From: Gemmatimonadota bacterium
GTDB taxonomy: Bacteria > Gemmatimonadota > Gemmatimonadetes > Gemmatimonadales > GWC2-71-9
Direction of reading: 5' to 3'
Length of the DNA: 64,000 nucleotides
Assembly: GCA_027294455.1 (NCBI GenBank)
Contig: JAPULZ010000174.1
Coordinates: 54,346 to 118,345, forward strand
This document shows positions 36,161 to 44,432 of the stretch, one piece after another (within the stretch, counting starts at the first letter, position 1; each line of letters begins with the position of its first letter). A program made the translations under genes and the position numbers. A model generated the notes under the pieces. It saw only the letters and a list, made by a program, of their open reading frames with translations. It was not told the DNA's origin and ran no database searches.

Positions 36161-36507
36161 CGCACCGCTTCGGCCCCCCGAATCAGCTCCAAGCGCACCA
36201 ATCCGATGTTGACGGCCGGATCGGCGATCGCGACGAGCAACATGTCATCGCCCGCCGGCACGGCGAGCAACACGCCGTTCGTCCCCTGCAAATGCAGGAA
36301 TCGCGGCGCGCCGGCACCGCTCGCGACGGACGCGCTGCCGACGCGCTTGGCCAAACTCGCGGCCAAGGCGGCCACGGCATTCCCGCGCACGCCCGCCATC
36401 AGCGAATCGGTCACGATGAGACCGTCTTCACGCGTCACGATCATCGCCCCACGCACGCCGGCGACGCGGGTGATGGTATCCAAGGCGGCTCCAAAATCCG
36501 CCCTCAC
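36157..36507 (-). CDS. Roadblock/LC7-domain protein (MglB-like, b)
   Basis: 116-residue single roadblock/LC7 domain: 'LDTITRVAGVRGAMIVTREDGLIVTDS', 'NAVAALAASLAKRVGSAS', 'LLVAIADPAVNIGLVRLEL'. This is the canonical MglB-like arrangement and is more typical than the neighbouring copy. The GTG at 36507 overlaps the upstream stop by 4 bp (GTGA) and is preferred over the track start at 36528. Two roadblock proteins encoded in tandem could form a heterodimer on the GTPase; this is inferred. Confidence 0.87.
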   Translation of the reverse strand: MRADFGAALDTITRVAGVRGAMIVTREDGLIVTDSLMAGVRGNAVAALAASLAKRVGSASVASGAGAPRFLHLQGTNGVLLAVPAGDDMLLVAIADPAVNIGLVRLELIRGAEAVR

Positions 36508-37283
36508 CGAGCCTGCGCCTCGAACCACGAATGGGCGGCAACCCCGGCTCGCTCGGCCAAGAGCGTGAGATGCCCAACCGGGACGCCGCGCTTCCGCACC
36601 ATCAGCAGCAGCACGTCATCGATCGGTTCGGCCAAGTGCAGGTTCCCGTCCGTTGCTTCGACCACCAACCACTGCCACTCGCCCAAACCGAGCATCCGGA
36701 CGGTCCGGTCCACCTCTTGCGACACTCCCCCGAGATGCGCCGCGACCTCATCGGTGCAGTCGGCTCCATCGGGCCGGACGACCTTGCCGGCCAGTGCTCG
36801 TCCGCTGGTGTCCAGCAGCAACATCCCGGGGTCCGCCCCATCGAAGCCGGCAAAGGGTTCATCCTCGGTGTCCCCAAGCGCCTCCGCGGCGTTCCGGACC
36901 GCCTGGAGGGCTTGCACGACGCTGTCGTTGGTGGGATCGGTGGCCAGCGCCAGTTCCAGATGATCCAACGCGCCGTCGAGATCACCATCCCTGTAGTGGA
37001 GAAAGCCGAGCCCCTTGTGCGCCCCCTGGTGCCGGGCATCCAGCTTGAGGGCCGCCTCCCATATCTTGCGGGCGTGCTCGAACTCGTTGGCATCGACGAG
37101 CACGCGGGCATATAGGTCGTGGGCGTTCGGCAGTTCGGGGTGCCGTTGCAAACCGGTGAGCGCCACCTTGCGCGCGGCCGCCACCTGCCCCTGGACGCGC
37201 AGCAGCTCGCCCAGCTCGAGAAAAACCAGATTGTCGGCGTCGCGCACCAACTCATCGGTCATCTCCCGAACCGGATCAGGCAT
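36504..37283 (-). CDS. TPR protein with C-terminal roadblock-like domain
   Basis: 259 residues. Residues ~12-130 are about three TPR units ('LVFLELGELLRVQGQVAAARKVALTGLQRHP', 'AHKGLGFLHYRDGDLDGALDHLELAL'). Residues ~148-250 look like a further roadblock/LC7 domain ('GMLLLDTSGRALAGKVV', 'EVAAHLGGVSQEVDRTVRML', 'LLLMVRKRGVPVGHLTLLAERA'). This fusion would tether a roadblock module to the TPR scaffold. It overlaps the DUF4388 gene by 8 bp and the next roadblock gene by 4 bp. The roadblock assignment here is by pattern and is less certain than in the two single-domain copies. Confidence 0.75.
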   Translation of the reverse strand: MPDPVREMTDELVRDADNLVFLELGELLRVQGQVAAARKVALTGLQRHPELPNAHDLYARVLVDANEFEHARKIWEAALKLDARHQGAHKGLGFLHYRDGDLDGALDHLELALATDPTNDSVVQALQAVRNAAEALGDTEDEPFAGFDGADPGMLLLDTSGRALAGKVVRPDGADCTDEVAAHLGGVSQEVDRTVRMLGLGEWQWLVVEATDGNLHLAEPIDDVLLLMVRKRGVPVGHLTLLAERAGVAAHSWFEAQAR

Positions 37284-38424
37284 TCGTCTTCAACGTGTTG
37301 TGCAGCAGCTGCGCCGCGGCCAGCGCCCTGCGAACATCCGGGGTATCCGGATGTGGATCGCCGCTGGCCTCCTGCATGTTGAGCCATCGATCCCACCACT
37401 CCACCGCGTCGGTGTACATGCCCTGAAGCGCCAGTAGGTCGCCGAGCTGACGATGGGATGGCGTATACATGGAGTCGAGCCGCAGCGCCTTGCGGCAGTA
37501 CTCCTCGGCCCCGGCGTAGTCGCGCTGAGCGCGAAGCACACGGGCCATGAGAAAATGCAGTTCCGCCGAGTGGGGATGGGTCTTCACTGCGCCCTCTCCG
37601 ACGGTCCGCGCCCGGTCGAAGTCCCGGACCCCGATGGCGATCTGCAGCTGTTCGGCGATGGCAGGCTCGTCATCGGCCGTCTCGATTTCGGGTTCGGGCT
37701 GCGGGGTCGCGATGGTCAGCACCCCGGCGCTTTCGAGACCGAACACCGTCTTGGCCACGTCGAACTCCGAGCGCGCGAGAAACCGAGCCACGGAGCGAAG
37801 ATCGCGTACTCCGTCGATGGCCGCCAGCACTTCCCACTCGGCCGGAACGAGATCCAGCTCGCCCTCTTTCGAATCGACCGACTCGGTGAACATCGGGATC
37901 ACGCCCACGTTCGGGATCGTGCGTTCCATCCGCGACCACTCGTCGATCCGCCGCGCGCCCTCCATCAGGAGCGCCTCGGTGCGAATGCGCGTCATGCGGT
38001 CTCCCGGCACCGGGTCGTTGTCATGCCCTTCTTCGAACGAGAAATGTCCTTCATTCCAACCCATCATTTCGAAAATCACTTCTTCGGTCTGGAAACGGAC
38101 CTGCACGTCGAGCTCCTCTTCCTTGATCGCCCCGAACTGGACCAGAATGCCGCCGATGGGACTGTCGTTGCCCGACCGCTGCATGTCCCGCGCGCGATCG
38201 AGATCGGCTTCGGTGATCTTTCCTGCCCGTACCAGCATTTCCCCGAGACGGTGCGGGTTGCTCCGGAGCTCGGCGAAGAGAATGGCACCGTCTTCGAACC
38301 AGACGCGTCCCTCGTTGTTCAACAGATCCGACGTCACGCGCAGCACCCCGGTTTTCCGAATGAGGTCGAGGAGCTGGAACACGTCGTGGATGCCGAGTTC
38401 TTTCAGCGGACCTTCTATCGCCAT
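37276..38424 (-). CDS. DUF4388 (PatA N-terminal-like) protein with TPR region (b)
   Basis: 382 residues. Residues ~1-110 are DUF4388 ('IEGPLKELGIHDVFQLLDLIRKTG', 'GRVWFEDGAILFAEL', 'LGEMLVRAGKITEADLDRAR'), followed by 'LEGARRIDEWSRMERTIPN' and a winged-helix-like segment, the same order as in the protein at 31498. The C-terminal ~120 residues contain TPR-like helices ('AELHFLMARVLRAQRDYAGAEEYCRKALRLD'). ATG at 38424, 2 bp after the giant TPR gene. A paralogue of the protein at 31498 with a shorter TPR tail. Confidence 0.85.
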   Translation of the reverse strand: MAIEGPLKELGIHDVFQLLDLIRKTGVLRVTSDLLNNEGRVWFEDGAILFAELRSNPHRLGEMLVRAGKITEADLDRARDMQRSGNDSPIGGILVQFGAIKEEELDVQVRFQTEEVIFEMMGWNEGHFSFEEGHDNDPVPGDRMTRIRTEALLMEGARRIDEWSRMERTIPNVGVIPMFTESVDSKEGELDLVPAEWEVLAAIDGVRDLRSVARFLARSEFDVAKTVFGLESAGVLTIATPQPEPEIETADDEPAIAEQLQIAIGVRDFDRARTVGEGAVKTHPHSAELHFLMARVLRAQRDYAGAEEYCRKALRLDSMYTPSHRQLGDLLALQGMYTDAVEWWDRWLNMQEASGDPHPDTPDVRRALAAAQLLHNTLKTNA

Positions 38425-38426
38425 TG

Positions 38427-41108
38427 CTACGCCGCCTCATGGTCAAAGATCTTCTGGAGGTCCGTCGCAGACCGCACGTGTTCTCGGGCACGGTGCGCCG
38501 CCGGACTCGTGGGATCGATCGCCACGACTCGTTCGAACGCCGCACTCGCCTGCGGATACTTTCCCTGCCTCGCCAACACGACGCCCATGAAGAAGAACGC
38601 CTCCAGATGGGTATCGTCGAACGCCACGACGCGATTCAGCACCTGTAGCGCCGGATCGGCGCGCCCGTCTTCCAACAACGCGTGGCCCAGGACAAGCAGC
38701 GCGTCGACGTCGGAAGGATACACCGACAATATTTCCACCAACAAATCTACGGCGGCGCGGGCATTCCCATGGCGCAGGAACACCTGGGCCAGCGCCACGG
38801 CGGCCTCGGAGTAAGTGGGAAGCACCTCCAGTGCGGCCCTGTACGCGCGTTCGGCCGCCTCCCAATCCTTCCGCTCTTCATGGATCTTCCCCAGGCTGAA
38901 CTGCAGGTCGGCGAGCCTGGGATCCAGTTGCAAGGCGAATTGATACGCCCGGCACGCGGCGGTGGGATCGCCCATGCGCAGCAGGATGTCTCCCTCCAGC
39001 CGAAGCAGGTCCGCACGCTGGGGAGCGTGGATCCTGGCCTCGCGGACCACGGCCATGGCGTTGGCCGGATCCCCGTTCGCCAGCCGCACCTCCGCCACCA
39101 CCAGCAGCACCTCGACGTCCCGGGGATGCGCGAGGATCAGCGCCTCTGCATTGGCCGCACCTTCCTCTGCCCGCTCTGTAGCCAGCAGCGCCCGCAACTC
39201 ACCAACCCCGGCATCGGCCCGGTCGGGGCTCAAGCGCCGCACCTCGCGGAACCGCTCGAGTGCCTCGCCGTGCAGTCCCTGGTGGCTAAAGGCGGTACCC
39301 AGCAACTGATTGCCCTCGATGAGATCGGCACCCTCGGCCATCGCGCGCTTCGCTTCGGCTGCCGCCAACTCGGGAGCCCGGCGGTCCAGATGCTCGCGCG
39401 CCGGCCACAAGGGATCGTCCGCGGCGGGCGTCTCCGCGGGGCGCACCGGCGCCATCAGCTCCGCGAAGATCTCGTCGAGGACCTGCGTGTTGAGGGCAAA
39501 CGACGCATCGGTCGCATCGGTCTCCAGATCCGCGGAGATCTCCGGGACCACCGTGATCAGGGGATCGGCCAATTGCAGATCGATGGCGAGGCGAAATTTT
39601 TGCGGAACGTAGTACGGATCGAGCGTCTGCGCGCGCGTGACGCTTCGCAACGCGCCCTCATAGTCGCCGAGCGTCGAGAGGACGAAGCTCAAGTTGTAAT
39701 GGGCTTCGGCAAAACTGGGATCACCCTCCACCGCCTTGGCGAAAGCATTGCGTGCGTCTTCGGCCCGGTCCAGCTCCGACAGGACGAGCCCGAGCCCGTT
39801 CCACGCAGGCCCCGAATGCGGCTCCGACGACACGATCTGCTGATACGCCTGCAAGGCCTGCTGCAACCGATGCGCCTTCAACAACAAGAGGCCGAAATTG
39901 AGACGTGGGGTGGAGAGTGACTGGTCCGCGCCGATCGCGTCGCGGAACGTTGCCGCCGCCTCATCCACCTTGCCCTGCTGGGCCAGCGACACGGCCAGGT
40001 TGTTGAGAGCCAGCCCGTAGTCCGCCTGGAGAGCGACCGCCTTCCCATAGGATTCGACGGCCTCCCGGGTGCGGCCGAGCTGGTGGAACACCACGCCGCG
40101 TTCGTTCCACAACTTGGAGGCCTCGGGTTCTTCGGCGACGAGGGTCTCGTACAAATCCAGGGCGGCCGCGTGGTCCGCCTTGAGGAGATGGACCTCCGCC
40201 ATGGCTTGCAGCACGACTCCACGATCCTCCCCATGCTCCAGCGCCACCTGGTATTCGCGCAACGCGTCCTTGTAGTACCCCTGCTCGCGAAACGCCTGCC
40301 CCAAGTTGAGATGGACCAGCGCCTCGCGTTCTTCCGACCCCGGCTCCGGGAGCGGGAGCTTGTAGGGCTCGCTCTTGCGCCCCCCCACGAATCGCTCGAG
40401 GGAAAGATTCGTCTGTGCGCGCCCGAAGCTGGGATTGAGCTCGACGGCGCGTTTGTTGGCGTCACGCGCTTGTTCGTGCCGGCCGAGATCACCGAGGACG
40501 AATGCAAGTAGATGGTGCGCCTCGGCGTTGTTCGGGTTCAACTCGGTCGCCCGCATGAGCGCTTCGAGCACGCCGTGCTGCTGTCCTTGGTTGTAGAGCA
40601 CCTCCCCCAGGTGAAAGTGGCCGGCCGCGTTCTCCGGCTCCAGCTCGACGACCCGGCGAAACATCGCGGTAGCCGCCTCGAGATTGCCCCGCTGTTTTTC
40701 CGTCAGGCCGATTTGAATGATGGTGGCCACGTCGTCCAGCCGGCGCTCCAGTAGCTCCCGAAACTCGACCATGGCCGCGTCGTAGCGCCCCAGCGTCGCG
40801 TACGCCCGGCCCAGCTCCCACCGCGCCTCGCGATCGTCCGCATCGCGTTGGAGCCGGCCGCGCAACTCCGCGACCTTGCGGTCGTAGTAGCCGTCGTGGG
40901 TGAAGGCGACTTCGAGGTTGCGCTGCGCGACCGCCATCTTGGGATCCAGCTCGACGGCCACGCGGAACCGGTCGATCGCCTCCTCGATCAGCCCCTTCTT
41001 GAAATAGAATACGCCGAGGTTGTTGTGGGCCCCGGCATCGGAACGATCGATCCGGTCGGCGAAAGAGCGAAGGACTTGGGCGTCCCGTTCTACTTGATTC
41101 CGCTCCAT
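38427..41108 (-). CDS. Large TPR scaffold protein of the chemosensory cluster
   Basis: 893 residues built almost entirely of TPR units, about twenty ('AHNNLGVFYFKKGLIEEAIDRFRVAVELDP' style), broken only by a less regular stretch around residues 500-600. No signal peptide or transmembrane helix, so presumably cytosolic. Located between cheC (8 bp) and the DUF4388 gene (2 bp). Size and repeat content suggest a multi-partner scaffold; no enzymatic motif was seen. Confidence 0.85.
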   Translation of the reverse strand: MERNQVERDAQVLRSFADRIDRSDAGAHNNLGVFYFKKGLIEEAIDRFRVAVELDPKMAVAQRNLEVAFTHDGYYDRKVAELRGRLQRDADDREARWELGRAYATLGRYDAAMVEFRELLERRLDDVATIIQIGLTEKQRGNLEAATAMFRRVVELEPENAAGHFHLGEVLYNQGQQHGVLEALMRATELNPNNAEAHHLLAFVLGDLGRHEQARDANKRAVELNPSFGRAQTNLSLERFVGGRKSEPYKLPLPEPGSEEREALVHLNLGQAFREQGYYKDALREYQVALEHGEDRGVVLQAMAEVHLLKADHAAALDLYETLVAEEPEASKLWNERGVVFHQLGRTREAVESYGKAVALQADYGLALNNLAVSLAQQGKVDEAAATFRDAIGADQSLSTPRLNFGLLLLKAHRLQQALQAYQQIVSSEPHSGPAWNGLGLVLSELDRAEDARNAFAKAVEGDPSFAEAHYNLSFVLSTLGDYEGALRSVTRAQTLDPYYVPQKFRLAIDLQLADPLITVVPEISADLETDATDASFALNTQVLDEIFAELMAPVRPAETPAADDPLWPAREHLDRRAPELAAAEAKRAMAEGADLIEGNQLLGTAFSHQGLHGEALERFREVRRLSPDRADAGVGELRALLATERAEEGAANAEALILAHPRDVEVLLVVAEVRLANGDPANAMAVVREARIHAPQRADLLRLEGDILLRMGDPTAACRAYQFALQLDPRLADLQFSLGKIHEERKDWEAAERAYRAALEVLPTYSEAAVALAQVFLRHGNARAAVDLLVEILSVYPSDVDALLVLGHALLEDGRADPALQVLNRVVAFDDTHLEAFFFMGVVLARQGKYPQASAAFERVVAIDPTSPAAHRAREHVRSATDLQKIFDHEAA

Positions 41109-41116
41109 GCCGTTCC

Positions 41117-41737
41117 TCAGTCGATGCGAACGGCGTCAAAGATCGCCTTGAGCGACGCTGCGTCCGGCAAGAGCAAGAACTGTCCCCTCAAGCGCCGGCC
41201 ATCGTCCCTGAATTCAAACTCCGTATTGACACAGAGGACGAAGTCCCGATCCTGGCCGAAATTGAGGTAGGCGGTTGTCAGAACGGCGCCGGCGAGATCG
41301 ACGACGAGACTGGGCACCGAGGGCAACAACATCATACCAAGGAATTCCGCGAGGGCGCTCAGGTACGCACCCGCAAGGATATTGGCGGCTTCACGCAAAC
41401 TCGACTCGTCGAACTCGTCGAAGGACACCGTGGTGCCGACCTCACGCCGGTGGATCAGATCGCACCAAACCTTGGCGTCCTGTTCCGGTATCATGAGCAA
41501 GGTGCGTCCGGTGAGATCGCCCAACATGTGCATCAGCACGGCGACGACGGGATCGTCCACATCGCCGACCAAGCCGGGAACGTCTTCGAGCCGGGAGACG
41601 CTGATTTCCGGGACGGAAATCATGATGGTGCGGTCGGTGAGCTGCGACAACGCGGTCGCCGCGTGCCCGGCGCCGATATTGGCGACTTCCCGGAGCGCGT
41701 CGAGCTGCAGCGCCTTCAAGTTCCGCACGTCTTCCAT
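41117..41737 (-). CDS. cheC: CheY-P phosphatase CheC
   Basis: 206-residue CheC/CheX/FliY-family protein. Both phosphatase motifs are intact: 'LREVANIGAGHA' (Glu17, Asn20) and 'LREAANILAGAYL' (Glu116, Asn119), the duplicated ExxN arrangement of active CheC. It would dephosphorylate CheY and may be stimulated by the CheD encoded downstream. The ATG at 41737 lies 11 bp after cheA; the track ORF extends into cheA as a shadow. Confidence 0.93.
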   Translation of the reverse strand: MEDVRNLKALQLDALREVANIGAGHAATALSQLTDRTIMISVPEISVSRLEDVPGLVGDVDDPVVAVLMHMLGDLTGRTLLMIPEQDAKVWCDLIHRREVGTTVSFDEFDESSLREAANILAGAYLSALAEFLGMMLLPSVPSLVVDLAGAVLTTAYLNFGQDRDFVLCVNTEFEFRDDGRRLRGQFLLLPDAASLKAIFDAVRID

Positions 41738-41748
41738 GCTGCTCCTCG

Positions 41749-43623
41749 TTATACCAGACGCGCGGCATCCAGGATGAGCACGGGTTGCCCGTCTCCCAGA
41801 ATCGTCGCTCCGCTGAATATCGGCAGGGTACCCGACGGCGCATCGAATGCCTTGATCACGATCTCCCGCTGCCCCATCAGGTGATCGACCACCAACCCAC
41901 AACGCCGCCCGCCGACCCGCAGAATGATGACGGGAGAGTGCTCCGGGACGTTGCCATCCGCCCCGATCATCGTCCGCAGATCGACGAGTGGCACGACCCG
42001 GTCCCGCAACACGATGGCTTCCGAACCGTTCATCTCCGTCGCCGCCGTCGTGGCCAAATCGACCGTCTCCTCCACGTGGGTGAGTGGCAGGACAAACCGT
42101 TCCTCTCCGACACTCGTCAACAGCGCCGGCAGGATCGCCACGGTCGGCGGCAGGCGAAGCACGAACGTCGTCCCCTTGCCTTTTTCGGTCTGGATATCCA
42201 GCGAGCCTCCCAGCGACTGCAGCTGCGTGGCCACGATATCCAGACCCACCCCGCGACCGGAAAGATCCGACACTTCCTCGGCGGTGGTGTATCCGGGGTG
42301 CGACAGGAGGCGAACGAGCAGGTCGTCGTTCGCCTCCTCGACATCCTCCTCGACCAGCCCCAACTCCTTGGCGTCCGCCAGCGCCCGCTCGCGATCGATG
42401 CCGCCTCCGTCATCGGCGACCCGGAGGACGACGCTCGAGCTCTCCCGCGCCGCGGACAAGACGATCCGGCCCTCGGGCCGTTTCCCGGCCGCCTCCCGCT
42501 CTTCGAGGGATTCGATCCCGTGGTCGATCGCGTTGCGCAGCAGGTGGACCAGCGGGTCGCTGATCTCATCGAGAATCGCGCGATCGAGCTCGATTTCCTT
42601 TCCCTCGACGTGAAACGCCACCCGTTTTTCCAGCCGTCGCGCCACGTCGCGCACCAACCGGGGGAAGCGGTCGAACACGTGCCACACCGGTGTCATCCGG
42701 ACCTGAATGATCTCGCTCTGCAGGGCGCTCGAGAGATGCGTGATCTTCAGCGACACGTTCTCCAACTCCGGATCGGCCCGCTCGGCCGCGAGCTCAGCCA
42801 GGCGGCTGCGCGCCGTGACGAGTTCTCCCACGAGATTCACCAGACTGTCAAAACGGCGAAGATCGACACGCAGGTACCGGCCCTTTACACCCGTCCCGCC
42901 CGATTCCTTCCTGGCCTCCACCTCGGCGGCGGCGTCCACCGTGACGAGCTCCACATCGCCGGCGGCCCGCGCTTCGGCTACGATGACGTCGTCGGTGGCT
43001 TCGCTTTCGAGGCGGAACATCAGATTGCCGTCGAAGCCCTCCACCTCGAGCGCCGCCGGGGCCGGCTGGACCGCGAGCACCTTGCCCAGGGACTCCATGC
43101 GCACGAGAACCAGCAGCGCCCGGGCCCCCTTGAAGGGTGCGTCGGAACGGAGGCGCACGCGCACTTCCCGACCGCCCAACATCGGCGCGGGCAGATCCGG
43201 CGTGGAGATCCGCGGTTGGGAGCGGCGCCGCTTCGGCTGCTGCAACCTGGCCGCGATCTGGTCCAGGTCGGCCAGCACCTCCGACGGGTCGATCGCCGGC
43301 CCCTCGCCCTCGACCGCATGTTCCACGGCTTCTTCCAACACATCGGCCGCCCGAAACAGCAATTCCAGGGTCTCGGCCGACACGGCCTCTCTCCGCTCGC
43401 GCAGCAGATCGAGCAGGTTCTCGACCCGATGCGCGGTGGTCGCCACCACCGTGTACCCCATGGTGGCCGCCATGCCTTTGATGGTATGAACGGCTCGAAA
43501 TAGGGTCCCGACGGGCTCAGTCGCTTCGGGATCGGCTTCCCAGGCGAGCAGTTGTTGATTGAGGGTGGTGAGATGCTCTCGGCTCTCGGCCAGGAATAGT
43601 TCGGCGTACTTGGCCGGATCCAT
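41749..43623 (-). CDS. cheA: Chemotaxis sensor histidine kinase CheA
   Basis: 624-residue central kinase. Domain order: P1 HPt (~1-110, phospho-acceptor His46 in 'VHTIKGMA'), a P2-like module (~150-235, 'REVRVRLRSDAPFKGARALL'), P3 dimerisation helices (~255-320, 'VNLVGELVTARSRL'), P4 ATPase ('DPLVHLLRNAIDHGIES', 'VADDGGGIDRERA', 'GRGVGLDIVATQL', 'KGTTFVLRLP') and P5 CheW-like domain (~490-624). All kinase motifs are present. It lies between cheY (2 bp) and cheC (11 bp), forming the CheA-CheY-CheC core of the pathway. Confidence 0.97.
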   Translation of the reverse strand: MDPAKYAELFLAESREHLTTLNQQLLAWEADPEATEPVGTLFRAVHTIKGMAATMGYTVVATTAHRVENLLDLLRERREAVSAETLELLFRAADVLEEAVEHAVEGEGPAIDPSEVLADLDQIAARLQQPKRRRSQPRISTPDLPAPMLGGREVRVRLRSDAPFKGARALLVLVRMESLGKVLAVQPAPAALEVEGFDGNLMFRLESEATDDVIVAEARAAGDVELVTVDAAAEVEARKESGGTGVKGRYLRVDLRRFDSLVNLVGELVTARSRLAELAAERADPELENVSLKITHLSSALQSEIIQVRMTPVWHVFDRFPRLVRDVARRLEKRVAFHVEGKEIELDRAILDEISDPLVHLLRNAIDHGIESLEEREAAGKRPEGRIVLSAARESSSVVLRVADDGGGIDRERALADAKELGLVEEDVEEANDDLLVRLLSHPGYTTAEEVSDLSGRGVGLDIVATQLQSLGGSLDIQTEKGKGTTFVLRLPPTVAILPALLTSVGEERFVLPLTHVEETVDLATTAATEMNGSEAIVLRDRVVPLVDLRTMIGADGNVPEHSPVIILRVGGRRCGLVVDHLMGQREIVIKAFDAPSGTLPIFSGATILGDGQPVLILDAARLV

Positions 43624-43625
43624 GC

Positions 43626-43988
43626 TTACTCGAGAACCCGCTGCACCGCCTCGAGGACCCGTGACGGTTGAAACGGCTTCACCACGAAGTCTTTGGCACC
43701 GGCCTGGATCGCCTCCACGACCAAGGCCTGCTGGCCCATCGCACTACACATCAAGACCTTGGCGTTCGGCGCGATCTTCATGATCTCGCGCACCGCGTCG
43801 ATCCCGCCCATGTCCGGCATGACGATATCCATGGTCACGAGGTCCGGATTGAGTTCCTTGAACCGCTCCACCGCTTGTACGCCGGTTTCCGCCTCGCCGA
43901 CCACGTCGTAACCGGCCTGAGAGAGAATGTCGCTGATCATGGTACGCATGAAAATGGCGTCATCACATACCAACACCGTATGACTCAC
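43626..43988 (-). CDS. cheY: Chemotaxis response regulator CheY
   Basis: 120-residue single receiver domain: acidic pair 'CDD', phospho-acceptor Asp54 in 'VTMDIVMPDMGG', the Ser/Thr position in 'CSAMG' and Lys104 in 'VVKPFQP'. No output domain. Being next to cheA and the CheC phosphatase, it is the likely phosphorelay output. No flagellar or fli gene is in the window, so its target is unknown. Overlaps cheW(c) by 4 bp. Confidence 0.96.
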   Translation of the reverse strand: MSHTVLVCDDAIFMRTMISDILSQAGYDVVGEAETGVQAVERFKELNPDLVTMDIVMPDMGGIDAVREIMKIAPNAKVLMCSAMGQQALVVEAIQAGAKDFVVKPFQPSRVLEAVQRVLE

Positions 43989-44431
43989 AACCCCTCCTGG
44001 GAAAGCAAGATCTCATGCAACAACATCTCGGTATCCAGCAGTGCGAACAACCGGCCGTCGTGCCGCCCGACCGCTTGCACGAAACGCGCTTCGATGCCCG
44101 GCAGCCCGTCCCGAGCCGCAAGGGCGCCCTCCGGTACCGTGGCCAGGTCCAACACCTCGTCGACGACGAGGCCGACGGTGCGGCCGTGGAGGTAGATCAT
44201 CACCAGTGATCCCTCCGACTCGCCCGCCGGCTGGTCCAAGCAGCGGCGCAGATCGACCACCGTCACTACCGTCCCGCGCATGTTGATCACGCCGGACACT
44301 TCCTCGACCGCGCCCGGCACCCGCGTCGCCGGCTGCAACGGCATGATTTCCCGAACGGCCTGGGCGCGGATGGCGCACCGGACCCCGCCCACGCGAAACA
44401 CGAGAACCCGGGCACTCGTCAGTTCGGACAT
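43985..44431 (-). CDS. cheW: CheW-domain coupling protein (c)
   Basis: 148 residues, the most canonical of the three CheW proteins: 'LVFRVGGVRCAIRAQAVREIMPL', 'VEEVSGVINMRGTVVTVVDLRRCL', 'TVGLVVDEVLDLATVPE' and 'FVQAVGRHDGRLFALLDTEMLL'. The ATG at 44431 follows the rluD stop by 1 bp; the track start at 44476 is within rluD. It begins the chemosensory part of the chain. Confidence 0.94.
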   Translation of the reverse strand: MSELTSARVLVFRVGGVRCAIRAQAVREIMPLQPATRVPGAVEEVSGVINMRGTVVTVVDLRRCLDQPAGESEGSLVMIYLHGRTVGLVVDEVLDLATVPEGALAARDGLPGIEARFVQAVGRHDGRLFALLDTEMLLHEILLSQEGL

Positions 44432-44432
44432 C

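Noticed and set aside
41785-43503. 572-aa plus-strand ORF
   Set aside because: Antisense shadow of cheA, whose own frame has all kinase motifs.
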